36,815 nt of DNA. Source: Candidatus Omnitrophota bacterium (GTDB taxonomy: Bacteria > Omnitrophota > Omnitrophia > Omnitrophales > Aquincolibacteriaceae). The translations under genes and the position numbers were made by a program. Position 1 is the first letter of the stretch. Each line of letters starts with the position of its first letter. Of the stretch, positions 25,856 to 34,564 are shown in pieces. The stretch is from the NCBI GenBank assembly GCA_016196555.1, contig JACPXL010000033.1, positions 1-36,815 on the forward strand, in the 5' to 3' direction. The notes under the pieces were generated by a model. The model ran no database searches. It saw only the letters and a program-made list of their open reading frames with translations, and had not been told where the DNA came from.

Positions 25856-26911
25856 TTGAGACCGGGAATTTTTCAAGGGCAAAAGGGCAGTATCCTGATT
25901 CTCACGCTTTCTATTCTGGTCCTATTAAGTATTTTTACGGCAGCGGTCGGCCGTACGGTTCACCAGCGTTTGAAAAAAATCGAACGCCTGGAAGACCGCG
26001 CGGAACTCCGCAGTATTGCTGAGTCCGGCGTTAAAAAAGTCCGCTACATTCTTAAACGTGATGAACAAAAAGGCGGACCGGACTTTTTGAGTGATAATTG
26101 GAGTCAATCGGATCTCGAATTTTTAGATATTCCGGTGGGGCAAGGTTCCTTCACCATTTTAGGGGATAAATTCAACGCGACTCAAAATATGATCGAAGGC
26201 CGTGAAGAGAGTACCGTGCACGGAGCCGTTGATGAGGAAAGAAAAATCAATATCAATAAAACATCATCGCCGGAAATTTTGACGCGCCTTTTTCAAGCGG
26301 CAGGCGGAATCAGTTATGAAGAGGCCAATCAAATTGCGCTTTCATTATTGGACTGGAGGGATGCCGACGATAACCCTTACGACCAAGGCGCGGAATCGGC
26401 ATATTACCGTCGATTAACACCACCCTATGTGCCCAAAAATGCCGATTTTGGTACCCTGGAAGAGCTGCTCTTAGTCAAGGGTATGACCAATGAAATTTAT
26501 GATAAAGTCCTGCCCTACATAACGCTTTATAGTGATGGATTGATTAATATCAATACGGCTTCGTGGGTAATCCTAAAGGCCTTGGGATTTAGCGATTCGC
26601 TCGCGAGGAAAATTTTACTCCTGCGTACGGGGCCGGATGGAAGAGCGGGAACTTCCGATGACCGCGTTTTTAAGGATTTCATTCAATTAGCCGATAATAT
26701 TACGAGGTTTTACGGACTGAACGACGTCGAGCGGGGAAGTTTGGAGAGTTTTACCGGATCAGGAATTCTTAGCATTGCTTCGAAATATTTCAGTGTTCGG
26801 AGTATCGCCCGGTTTCCGGAGCCTAATAATTCCCGTTTGACGATTGAATGTGTTGTCACGCGCGATGGAATTGTCCGAAGCTGGCAAGAATACTATAGTA
26901 TGGCTTCATGA
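25856..26911 (+). CDS. gspK: T2SS tip pseudopilin GspK
   Basis: The 351-residue protein has the cleavage-type start GQKG|SILILTLSILVLLSI, with no Glu at +5, as is characteristic of GspK. The helical domain carries DEERKININ and LLDWRDADDNPYDQGAES, the conserved GspK/SAM-like region with its calcium-binding Asp residues, and FGTLEELLLVKGMT. GspK caps the pseudopilus. The best start is TTG 25856, preceded by AAAAGAAG, because the leader length fits and no ATG is nearby. It is separated from the other pseudopilins by about 7 kb, and followed by the protease gene after 6 bp. Confidence 0.88.
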   Translation: MRPGIFQGQKGSILILTLSILVLLSIFTAAVGRTVHQRLKKIERLEDRAELRSIAESGVKKVRYILKRDEQKGGPDFLSDNWSQSDLEFLDIPVGQGSFTILGDKFNATQNMIEGREESTVHGAVDEERKININKTSSPEILTRLFQAAGGISYEEANQIALSLLDWRDADDNPYDQGAESAYYRRLTPPYVPKNADFGTLEELLLVKGMTNEIYDKVLPYITLYSDGLININTASWVILKALGFSDSLARKILLLRTGPDGRAGTSDDRVFKDFIQLADNITRFYGLNDVERGSLESFTGSGILSIASKYFSVRSIARFPEPNNSRLTIECVVTRDGIVRSWQEYYSMAS

Positions 26912-26917
26912 GGGGAT

Positions 26918-28084
26918 ATGAATAAGAAAATTCAGGTATTATTAACGGTAACGATAGCAAGCGCATGGATAGCAATCGCCGCCCATCGGCCTATTATGGC
27001 TGAAGAAGCTCCGCCTCAGTTAAATGTGCTTGAAGAGCTCAAACTTTTTTCCAAAACCATCGGCCTTATTTTGGAGGCTTATGTGGAAGATAAAAAGCCG
27101 CGTGATTTGTATTATGAAGCCGTCAAAGGCATGATGGCATCTTTGGACCGTTACTGCCAATTTATCGATAAAGAGCATTACGAGCTTTTGAAAATCAATA
27201 TCAAGGGTGAATATGCGGGAATCGGGGCGCGGCTTGATTTGGCTGATGGTTTTCCCATTATTATGGAAGTTCAACCGGACAGTGCGGCCCAAAAAGCCGG
27301 ATTGTTAGCGCAAGATAAAATCATGAAAGTCGACGGAGTTTCCATGGAGGGAAAAGATATTCCTGAAGTTGCCGGTTTATTACGCGGTGATGTGGATACT
27401 GCGTTGATGTTAAATATATTTCGCGCTGCAACCAATCAGACCATGGACATACAAATTATTCGCCAACGAATAGAAATTCCGGCGGTTAAAGATGTGCGTA
27501 TGATTGGAAAGGCCTTAGGGTACATGCATATCGCGGAATTCCGGGAAAATACAGCGGATCAAACTGAAGCGGCGCTCAAGGAGCTGCACGCAAAAGGGAT
27601 GAAGGCATTGATTCTGGACCTGCGCGGCAATGACGGCGGTGTGATGCCGGAAGCTATTGAGCTTGCTGAAAAATTTTTGCCGGAGGGAACAAAAATCATC
27701 AATGTAAACAGTAAAATTCCCGAACAGCGGCAAGAATACGTTTCAACCGCCAAGCAAGTTGAGGGGAATTATCCCATCGTGATTTTGGTCAATCAAGGTT
27801 CGGCGAGCGCTGCCGAGATATTTACGGCATCAATGCAAGAAAGCGGCCGCGCCCGCGTGATCGGAACCAAAACCTTTGGCAAGGCCTCGGTACAATCCGT
27901 TATTCCTTTGGATGACGTGACGGCCATGAAAATGACAACGGCACGGTATCAAACCCCGAAAGGCAAAGTAATTGACCATATCGGCATCGATCCGGATGAA
28001 TTGATCGAAAATGCACCCGTCGGAACGCCTGGTTCGGATCGCCAAACCGAACGGGCTTTGCAAATTTTTAAAGACTATCTCTAA
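26918..28084 (+). CDS. ctpA: Exported S41 carboxy-terminal processing protease (CtpA type)
   Basis: The 388-residue serine protease has a signal sequence, an N-terminal helical part (SLDRYCQFIDKEHY), a PDZ domain (about 95-180, with GEYAGIGARL and VQPDSAAQKAGL) and an S41 catalytic domain. The Ser/Lys dyad is Ser297 in GSASAAE and Lys322 in GTKTFGK, 25 residues apart as in the family. LDLRGNDGG is also diagnostic. Such periplasmic proteases trim C-termini of secreted or envelope proteins. Its place 6 bp after gspK suggests processing of T2SS parts or cargo, which is inference. Confidence 0.93.
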   Translation: MNKKIQVLLTVTIASAWIAIAAHRPIMAEEAPPQLNVLEELKLFSKTIGLILEAYVEDKKPRDLYYEAVKGMMASLDRYCQFIDKEHYELLKINIKGEYAGIGARLDLADGFPIIMEVQPDSAAQKAGLLAQDKIMKVDGVSMEGKDIPEVAGLLRGDVDTALMLNIFRAATNQTMDIQIIRQRIEIPAVKDVRMIGKALGYMHIAEFRENTADQTEAALKELHAKGMKALILDLRGNDGGVMPEAIELAEKFLPEGTKIINVNSKIPEQRQEYVSTAKQVEGNYPIVILVNQGSASAAEIFTASMQESGRARVIGTKTFGKASVQSVIPLDDVTAMKMTTARYQTPKGKVIDHIGIDPDELIENAPVGTPGSDRQTERALQIFKDYL

Positions 28085-28102
28085 CCAACAAAAGGAGTGA
28101 TT

Positions 28103-28603
28103 ATGAAAGGGAAAACATTAGTGATCATTGGGCTTTTGCTTGTGGTAACCAATGCCATGACCGCCGCATTTATTTCGAGCCGTATACCTGCTGCAGCCCC
28201 TGCAGGCGCCGTTCCGGCAGGAGGCATTGCCGCTCCCGCCGTTAATCGTGAACCGCCATCCCCTCAAATTCAAACCATTGTGGCCGCGTTGAATAATGAT
28301 ACACAAGGCTGGCTCGGTTTGCGCAATGCCGATAAAGTGGCCTCAGTTGAAGCGATGATTATTCTTTTCCGTGAGAGAGAGAATGTCGCCATTACGAAAT
28401 CGCCGGAAGAATATGTCGGGAAAATCGATGCGATGCTAAGCGGTAATGAAAGCATGAAAACCATGACTTTGCCGACTCTTATAAAAATCGCGGCCGTTAT
28501 GGAATATGATTTCTATAATGGACAGGACAAGGAAGCATTGGCGCAGCAGGTGCTTGGAGATCAGCTTTATCAGCAGAATAAAGCGCGCTTAGGACGCCCG
28601 TAA
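28103..28603 (+). CDS. Signal-anchored periplasmic protein of unknown function
   Basis: The 166-residue protein has an N-terminal hydrophobic anchor (LVIIGLLLVVTNAMTAAFI), a Pro/Ala/Gly-rich linker (about 28-52) and a small globular helical domain (IQTIVAALNNDTQGWLGLRNADKVASVEAMIILFRE). I do not recognise the family. ATG 28103 is chosen because AAAGGAG (28091-28097) is 5 nt upstream; the GTG at 28097 would sit inside that site. It probably belongs to the gspK-ctpA unit (18-bp gap) and overlaps the convergent methyltransferase gene by 15 bp, with no terminator seen. Confidence 0.8.
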   Translation: MKGKTLVIIGLLLVVTNAMTAAFISSRIPAAAPAGAVPAGGIAAPAVNREPPSPQIQTIVAALNNDTQGWLGLRNADKVASVEAMIILFRERENVAITKSPEEYVGKIDAMLSGNESMKTMTLPTLIKIAAVMEYDFYNGQDKEALAQQVLGDQLYQQNKARLGRP

Positions 28604-29308
28604 CGGCTTAACGCAGCGGAAAATCATATCGCCTGCCAGAAGATTGGGCCACCAGAAGCGTAGTCCTGGAAAAAGCCCCGAACATCGCGTCCTGACAATT
28701 TGAAACCCGGTTTGTTTCAAAAGCCCGGCAAGGGTTGGGTAAGTAAAATCGTGCAAATTTCCGCCTTGCCAGCCCGGGAGGGCATTAAAGGTCGGTAACT
28801 TTCCTACTAAGAGCTGCAAACGCCTCGGAAAAAAGGCAAGATTCACGGTATGCAGAATTGAGGTCCCGCCGGGTTTTAAAACACGGTAAATTTCCTGGAT
28901 GAAGGCAATAGGGTCGAAGAGGTATTCAATGGTGCTGGCAGAAAGAATAAGATCAAAACTATCCGAAGCATAATCCAGGGGCATATCCAGATCATAATCG
29001 CGGAAAGCGAAATTATTTTTTGTTTTGAGAAATTCCGGAATTTGAAGAAATTGGTAGGACGATAAATCCAGGCCCGTATAACGCCCAAAAAGATCATGTT
29101 TTTGGCGTACAATGTCGCCTCGGCCGCAGCCAAGCTCCAAAACATTTTCAAATTTTTCAGACCCGAGCATCTCGCAAATAATTTGATGACGGTTTTTCGC
29201 GAAGCCCAGAAGCGGGCGATAAAAAGAATGATCGATAACCGCCGCCGGATTGCTTACCGCGGTTTGATACTGAGCGTCATACAATTTTTTTTTGTTGAAA
29301 ATACTCAT
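28589..29308 (-). CDS. Class I SAM-dependent methyltransferase
   Basis: The 239-residue protein has the SAM-binding motif I VLELGCGRGDIV, the acidic LDLSSYQ after strand 2, FDLILSASTIEYLFDP at strand 4, and the VLKPGGTSILHTV strand 5 region, typical of Methyltransf_11-like enzymes. The substrate cannot be read. As the last gene of a minus-strand glycan cluster it may methylate a sugar or glycolipid. Its ATG overlaps the DegT stop (ATGA, 29305-29308), indicating translational coupling. Confidence 0.87.
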   Translation of the reverse strand: MSIFNKKKLYDAQYQTAVSNPAAVIDHSFYRPLLGFAKNRHQIICEMLGSEKFENVLELGCGRGDIVRQKHDLFGRYTGLDLSSYQFLQIPEFLKTKNNFAFRDYDLDMPLDYASDSFDLILSASTIEYLFDPIAFIQEIYRVLKPGGTSILHTVNLAFFPRRLQLLVGKLPTFNALPGWQGGNLHDFTYPTLAGLLKQTGFQIVRTRCSGLFPGLRFWWPNLLAGDMIFRCVKPLRAS

Positions 29309-30441
29309 TTATTTTTTAAATTTTGGATGAGTGTTTCGCAGATCCGCTCAATCTGAGGCTCGGTTAATTTGGGACTTGAGGGTAAATAGAGGCCGCGTTC
29401 TCCCAAATGTTCGGCGACGGGCAGGCCCGAATTGCCGGCCAAAATTCCCATTTTTTTAAATACAGGTTGTAAGTGCATGGGATAGAAGAAGTTACGCGTT
29501 TCAATTCCGGCCACCATCATGCCATCCCGTACCCTTTGACGATCAGGATGATCCGGGCCGAGAACTATGCCGTACATCCAATAAACATTTTTTACCCGCG
29601 GAAGTTCTGCCGGAAGCTGCAACCCTTTGACCTGACGAAGCCGTTTTGAATAAAGTTCCGCGATTTTTCTTTTGGCCGAAATTGTTTTGTCGAGCCGCGA
29701 CATTTGGGCGACGCCTAAAGCGGCCTGTAAATTCGTGAGTCGGTAATTAAAGGCCAACTCAGTATGTAAAAACTTTTCGCGATTGGAATAGCCCAAATTT
29801 TTAAGAAAGCGGGCTCTTTCTGCAATTTGATCGTCATTGGTAACAAGCATGCCGCCTTCACCGGTGGTGGCGATTTTGTTGCTAAAAAAACTGAGGCAGC
29901 CGATATCGCCCATGCCGCCGGCCCTTTTGCCGTGATATTCCGCGCCGTGAGCTTCTGCGGCATCTTCGATAATTTTCAGATTATATTCCTGAGCGATTTT
30001 GAGTACCGGATCCATATCCACCGGATGCCCATACAAATGAACCGGCATGATGGCTTTTGTTTTTGTGCTAATGAGGGGGCGCAACAGCTCGGGATTCAAA
30101 TTCCACGTCACCGGTTCCGAATCAATAAAAACCGGTTTGGCGCCGCTGTAAACAACCGCAAAGGCGGAGGCGATATTGGTCAGGGCAGGGACGATGATTT
30201 CGTCACCCGGGCCAAGATTAAGAGTGGCAACCGCAAGCGCAAGCGCGGTAGTACCGCTCGTGGTGGCAATACCATGTTTGGTGCCGCAGGACTCGCTGAC
30301 AAGCTGTTCAAACTTTTCAAGATAATCGCCCTGAATATATCCTGAAATCATGCCGCGTTTCAAACAATCCGTGACATTCGTTATTTCCTCAGGGCCTAGA
30401 CAGGGCTCAGACACCCGGATGATATCTTGTGATTTTTTCAT
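29305..30441 (-). CDS. DegT/DnrJ/EryC1 sugar aminotransferase, perosamine-synthase type
   Basis: The 378-residue PLP enzyme makes amino sugars from 4-keto (or 3-keto) nucleotide sugars. The PLP-binding Lys189 lies in SFFSNKIATTGEGG; ATTSGTTALALA and IIEDAAEAHGAEYHGK are also seen. The last stretch and SFFSNK-TTGEGG resemble GDP-perosamine synthases, which use GDP-4-keto-6-deoxymannose, but neighbouring GDP-sugar dehydratase genes are not in the window. The product, probably a 4-amino-4,6-dideoxy sugar, would enter the surface or protein-linked glycan. It sits directly next to the cupin gene. Confidence 0.88.
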   Translation of the reverse strand: MKKSQDIIRVSEPCLGPEEITNVTDCLKRGMISGYIQGDYLEKFEQLVSESCGTKHGIATTSGTTALALAVATLNLGPGDEIIVPALTNIASAFAVVYSGAKPVFIDSEPVTWNLNPELLRPLISTKTKAIMPVHLYGHPVDMDPVLKIAQEYNLKIIEDAAEAHGAEYHGKRAGGMGDIGCLSFFSNKIATTGEGGMLVTNDDQIAERARFLKNLGYSNREKFLHTELAFNYRLTNLQAALGVAQMSRLDKTISAKRKIAELYSKRLRQVKGLQLPAELPRVKNVYWMYGIVLGPDHPDRQRVRDGMMVAGIETRNFFYPMHLQPVFKKMGILAGNSGLPVAEHLGERGLYLPSSPKLTEPQIERICETLIQNLKNK

Positions 30442-30855
30442 TTATTCCTTGAACCGTTTGGCGTATTGATCGCCGGGATAGGGCCCTTGCTTGACCTCCA
30501 GCAGCCTTACATCTTCTTTGACCTCGAAGGCATGCCCTCCTGTAATGGAAAGGAAGAAATCGCCGGCACGAAGCTCCGTCTCATAAATAATTTTCCAACC
30601 GGCATCGTAAATTTTGGTGAGAAGAACTCCTTTTTCCACATAAAGAAATTCTTGCGTCGTATTGACGTTATAATGCATATCACGATGGCTGTGCGGACGG
30701 AACGAATAACCCTGTTTTCTTTCGATAAGCCCCACTTGAAGAGGATAATCCGCGGGGGTCAAGAATTTGACGCCGTCCTTCACGCTTAATTCCTTCCGGA
30801 AAACCAGGGCGTAAAGAACGCCTTGATGCTCGATTTGTTCGATCGTGTGTCCCAT
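30442..30855 (-). CDS. Small cupin-fold protein of a glycan cluster
   Basis: The 137-residue protein has the cupin features PHSHRDMHYNV, EFLYVEKG (motif 1 end), and GDFFLSITGGHAFEV (motif 2). Small cupins in such clusters are sugar isomerases, epimerases or unassigned proteins. It lacks the long C-terminus of RmlC and the RGxH motif of FdtA, so I leave the function open. It lies between the aminotransferase and the GT4 gene without a gap. Confidence 0.75.
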   Translation of the reverse strand: MGHTIEQIEHQGVLYALVFRKELSVKDGVKFLTPADYPLQVGLIERKQGYSFRPHSHRDMHYNVNTTQEFLYVEKGVLLTKIYDAGWKIIYETELRAGDFFLSITGGHAFEVKEDVRLLEVKQGPYPGDQYAKRFKE

Positions 30856-30856
30856 G

Positions 30857-32044
30857 TTATGTCCGCACCAGATCCAAATGTCTTTTAAAGGCTTGAAGAA
30901 AATTTTGAGTTACGAGATTCCAATTATAACGGTCTAAAACGGTTTTGCGCGCATTTTTTCCCATTTTGCTGGAAAGTTCTTTGTCGGTCAAAAGCTTGAT
31001 GATTTTTTCTTCCATTTCCCGCCGGTCGTTAGGCTGAAATAAATAGCCTGAATAATTGTCGATGATTTCTTCCGTGGTGGTGTTGGTGCGCACACAGGGA
31101 GTCTCGCACGCCATGCATTCAAGCACAAAATAACTTGAGGCGGCTGCGCCATCCCCGATACCCGAATAAACCGCGATATCGGCCAAACTGTAATATTGGG
31201 GAAGAACGGCGTAATCCAAAAATTCTAAAAATTCAACATGCTGATCGAGGCTTTGCTCGTGAATGTATTTTTCCATTCTCTGTTTTTCCGCGGCATCGTC
31301 CTGAGAATGAGTAATGAGGAGAGCCGCATTCGGAACTTGCTTGATAATATTCTTCATGGATTCGATTAAAAACCAGGTGCGTTTTAGCGGTGTGTAATCC
31401 GTGCTGTGAATGATGACTTTCTTGGAAGCGTATTTTGCCGCGTACGGAGTATTCGGATAAGGCTTGAAGGAATCAATATCGACGCCCATGTATGTTAAGG
31501 AAGATCCCTTGCCGTAGGTCTGGGAGATGGATTTGGCGACATCGGAATTTAAAGTTAAAATTTCATCGGCCGCTTGGCTGGCCTTGATATCTTTTTGCGA
31601 ATATAAAAAACGAAGAAGATGAAGGGCAAGGCGTTTTGTCCAGGGGAAACCGTTGATCATTTCCAGATCATGAATGAAAACAAAGGGTTCGAAACAATAA
31701 AACAGATGCGGTTTTCTGTTCGCCTTATAGAGAAGGTAATTCATCGGGAAAAAACTCGAAACATAAATATCAAAGTTTTTGACATTGCGGCGTATCCAGT
31801 CGATTTCCTGAAAAATATGAAAGGGAAAAAAGGTCCAATAGGAAAGGCTTTTGGAAGATTTGGTGCGTGTAAATGAAATAACTTTGATGCCTGATTCCTC
31901 GAAAATTGCTTTTAACTTTTCATCCGCCGCTTCGACATAGACCGTGATGTCGACGTGCGTATTGAGGCGTTTCAGCGTTTCATAAAGAAATTTAGTGCCG
32001 CCGGACCAATTTAGAAGATGGGAATGAAACCAGGCGATTTTCAT
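30857..32044 (-). CDS. GT4-family glycosyltransferase
   Basis: The 395-residue GT-B enzyme has the N-terminal acceptor domain start IAWFHSHLLNWSGGTKFLYE (glycine loop), the linker phrase HSTDYTPLKRTWFLIESM, and the C-terminal donor site with EFLDYAVLPQYYSLADIAVY and an E-x7-E-like segment (FVLECMACETPCV then TTTEEI). It uses a nucleotide sugar on the cytoplasmic side; the sugar is unknown. ATGA overlap (32041-32044) couples it to the upstream GT2 gene. Confidence 0.9.
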   Translation of the reverse strand: MKIAWFHSHLLNWSGGTKFLYETLKRLNTHVDITVYVEAADEKLKAIFEESGIKVISFTRTKSSKSLSYWTFFPFHIFQEIDWIRRNVKNFDIYVSSFFPMNYLLYKANRKPHLFYCFEPFVFIHDLEMINGFPWTKRLALHLLRFLYSQKDIKASQAADEILTLNSDVAKSISQTYGKGSSLTYMGVDIDSFKPYPNTPYAAKYASKKVIIHSTDYTPLKRTWFLIESMKNIIKQVPNAALLITHSQDDAAEKQRMEKYIHEQSLDQHVEFLEFLDYAVLPQYYSLADIAVYSGIGDGAAASSYFVLECMACETPCVRTNTTTEEIIDNYSGYLFQPNDRREMEEKIIKLLTDKELSSKMGKNARKTVLDRYNWNLVTQNFLQAFKRHLDLVRT

Positions 32045-32988
32045 AAGCCGTTTGGGCGCTCCGCCGTATCCTGGGCCACTAAGTAAAGCGGCCGGTTTTT
32101 AACTTCCTGAAAAATCCGGCCCAAATATTCTCCCAGAATACCGATTGTGATCAATTGAATTCCGCCGAGAAATAAAACAGTGAGCAAAATGGATGTCCAT
32201 CCCGGAACCGTTTTTCCGAACAAGAAAACAGTCAGGGCATAAATCATATAAAGAAAGGCAATGAAAGAAACCAATAATCCCAGATAAAGCGATGCGCGTA
32301 AAGGCTTGGCTGAAAATGAGGTCAAACCATCAAGGGCCAGAGCCAGCATTTTTGACGCAGTATATTTTGAATCGCCGGCACGGCGTTTTAATTCCTGATA
32401 GGTGACGGAGGTTTGTTTGAAACCCATCCAGGAAGTAAGGCCGCGTATGAATCGCGCTCGCTCCGGAAATTTTTTAAAAGCGTCCACAGCTTTGCGGCTC
32501 ATGAGCCGGAAATCACCGGTAGGTTCAATCCAAGTTTCCGAAAAAAGATTGATCGTTTTGTAAAACCAGGCGGAAGTCGTTTTCTTTAAAAAGGTCCGTC
32601 CCTGGTCGTCGAGCCGTACGGTCGAAACGATGTCGTAACCGGCCCGATATTTTTTTAGAAGTTCCGGGATTAATTCCGGCGGATGCTGCAAATCTGCATC
32701 CATCGTGATTAAGATATCGCCCCGTGCGAAATCCATTCCCGCGGATAAAGCAATTTGATGGCCGAAATTCCTGGATAGCGCAATCCCGCGCACATGCGAA
32801 TCCCGCTTTGCTAAAACCTCGATTTTCGCAAACGAATCATCCGCGCTGCCATCATCGATGATTAAAATTTCGTAAGTCATTTTCAGGTCTTCCAAAACCT
32901 TTGCCAGGGATTGATAGCAGGCCTCGATATTTTCGGACTCATTAAAAATGGGCAAAACTACCGAGAGCTCAATTTTGTCCGGGTTCAT
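32041..32988 (-). CDS. GT2 glycosyltransferase with C-terminal membrane helices (GtrB/DPM1-like)
   Basis: The 315-residue GT-A enzyme has LSVVLPIFNESENI, IIDDGSADDSF and the DADLQHPPE catalytic motif. Two C-terminal membrane helices (about 233-255 and 265-290) are followed by the LGEYLGRIFQEVKNRPLYLV ending typical of bacterial polyprenyl-phosphate glycosyltransferases (GtrB/ArnC-like). It would supply a lipid-linked sugar donor for the GT-C-like membrane proteins next door. ATG 32988 is preferred over the TTG at 32994 because GGAAGA lies just upstream of it. It overlaps the upstream gene by 20 bp. Confidence 0.9.
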   Translation of the reverse strand: MNPDKIELSVVLPIFNESENIEACYQSLAKVLEDLKMTYEILIIDDGSADDSFAKIEVLAKRDSHVRGIALSRNFGHQIALSAGMDFARGDILITMDADLQHPPELIPELLKKYRAGYDIVSTVRLDDQGRTFLKKTTSAWFYKTINLFSETWIEPTGDFRLMSRKAVDAFKKFPERARFIRGLTSWMGFKQTSVTYQELKRRAGDSKYTASKMLALALDGLTSFSAKPLRASLYLGLLVSFIAFLYMIYALTVFLFGKTVPGWTSILLTVLFLGGIQLITIGILGEYLGRIFQEVKNRPLYLVAQDTAERPNGL

Positions 32989-34564
32989 GATCAATCTTCC
33001 AAATTTCTGTTCCTTCGGGGAACGGTCCGCCCGTTGGAACGAGTTCGGAATATGTATTTTTAATTTTGCTTTGATATTTTGATTGAAACAGCTGATTCAT
33101 AATTTGCTGATGGGCTTGTTCCAGATCGGCCCGGCCGGGTCCGCGGCGCTGCCAGATGATGTAATCGGTTTTATCGATGATTTCTTCCGTGATCACGGTA
33201 AGGGGGATGACGGCGTAGCCCTGCTTTTGATAGGACTCCGCATAAGGCGAAGGGGAATAAACCGTTAAATCGTTACGATGAAAAAAACGTTGAAGATAAG
33301 CAAGGTTGGAATGAAGAAGTTCCATTTCATATTCCAGCACAATCACATTGGCATTTGTCTTGGCATGGTCCGCGAACCAGCGGAGGGCATAAACATGGCC
33401 TTTAAAATTACGCCAGGGGCTAAAAAAAGTTCCATGGACAGCAGAAATCGCGGGACTGCTGTTTGCGAATATCAAAAGAGCAGACAGAGTCCAAATGGAC
33501 AAATTTTTCTTGGTGACGGCATTTATATAATGACTCAGTTCCAGGCTCATGAAAACAGCAAAACAATACTCGGCAATAAGGAGATAGCGCGTCACCGGTT
33601 CTCCCCAAGGCAGATAAACGGCAAAAAAAGCAATGCCTAGCGTCAATGTGGCGGATTGCCAATAATGGATAGCAGTCGAAACGGCCGGAGTTTCCAAAAC
33701 TGAAATTCGGATCGAATAAAGGATGAAAAGACCGAGCAATAGCCATGACCACTGAAGTTCGGCGCAAAAGAATTTCAAATTGGAAAATATGGTTTCGAAT
33801 TGAAAGACATATTGAGACGCATATTCGCCGCGTGAGGGTGCAAGCGTATGCTGCAAAGTAAACACGGAAAGATTGATCAGAAAAAATGCCGTCCAGGTTT
33901 TGATCCGTTTTTTAACTATCAAGGCTGCCAATAACGTGATGATGGAAAAGGGCAGTAAAACAATCGAAGTTTCTTTGGTGAAATAAAGCGCGAAAATTAG
34001 AGCGGAGATAATTCCCCAATGAAGTCCATGGCCCTTGCCGGGGGATTGACGCAAGATGTGGAATCCGGCTAAAAACAAAAGGGAAAGGTAAAGAACCTGC
34101 CAGACTTCTTGCGTTGCAAGGCGGACATAATTTTCCATCGTGTGGGGACTGAAACTCCACAAAGCGCAAGCCAATAAGGCGACAAAATACCGCTTCGTCA
34201 GAAAGTGAACGAGAAAAAAAGTGGCGCTCAGCGTTATTGCCATATTGGCATAATGAAGGATAGTCCAGCCTGTGGGATGCATTCCCGCGATTAAAAAATA
34301 GAAAAACCGAACCAACCAATAGAGAGGACGGAACCGGCCATTGGCTACTTCGCCATGAATGCCTTGATCGAAAAACCAATCGGCAAAATTGGATTGCATG
34401 GAGGAAAAAAGCAAAAGATCGGAGGGATCATCGATCATGCTGAAAGACGCATGAAGAATGCGCGGCCAGTACCATGCCAGGGGAAGCAAAATTGCGATGA
34501 GCCAGAAGCATAATAAACTGAAGGAAAATTCCTTTTTTGAAGTTACGACCGGTGTGATAACCAT
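32969..34564 (-). CDS. Multi-pass membrane protein, GT-C glycosyltransferase-like
   Basis: The 531-residue protein has about ten hydrophobic helices in its first about 390 residues and a soluble C-terminal domain (from about ALRWFADHAKTNANVIVLEY). The first external loop carries an acidic pair (SMIDDPSDLLL), as in GT-C enzymes that use polyprenyl-phosphate sugars, and RPLYWLVRFFYFL follows as in the PMT/ArnT-like group. The assignment is by topology and context next to a GtrB-like gene. The last codons overlap the GT2 start. Confidence 0.7.
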   Translation of the reverse strand: MVITPVVTSKKEFSFSLLCFWLIAILLPLAWYWPRILHASFSMIDDPSDLLLFSSMQSNFADWFFDQGIHGEVANGRFRPLYWLVRFFYFLIAGMHPTGWTILHYANMAITLSATFFLVHFLTKRYFVALLACALWSFSPHTMENYVRLATQEVWQVLYLSLLFLAGFHILRQSPGKGHGLHWGIISALIFALYFTKETSIVLLPFSIITLLAALIVKKRIKTWTAFFLINLSVFTLQHTLAPSRGEYASQYVFQFETIFSNLKFFCAELQWSWLLLGLFILYSIRISVLETPAVSTAIHYWQSATLTLGIAFFAVYLPWGEPVTRYLLIAEYCFAVFMSLELSHYINAVTKKNLSIWTLSALLIFANSSPAISAVHGTFFSPWRNFKGHVYALRWFADHAKTNANVIVLEYEMELLHSNLAYLQRFFHRNDLTVYSPSPYAESYQKQGYAVIPLTVITEEIIDKTDYIIWQRRGPGRADLEQAHQQIMNQLFQSKYQSKIKNTYSELVPTGGPFPEGTEIWKIDHEPGQN

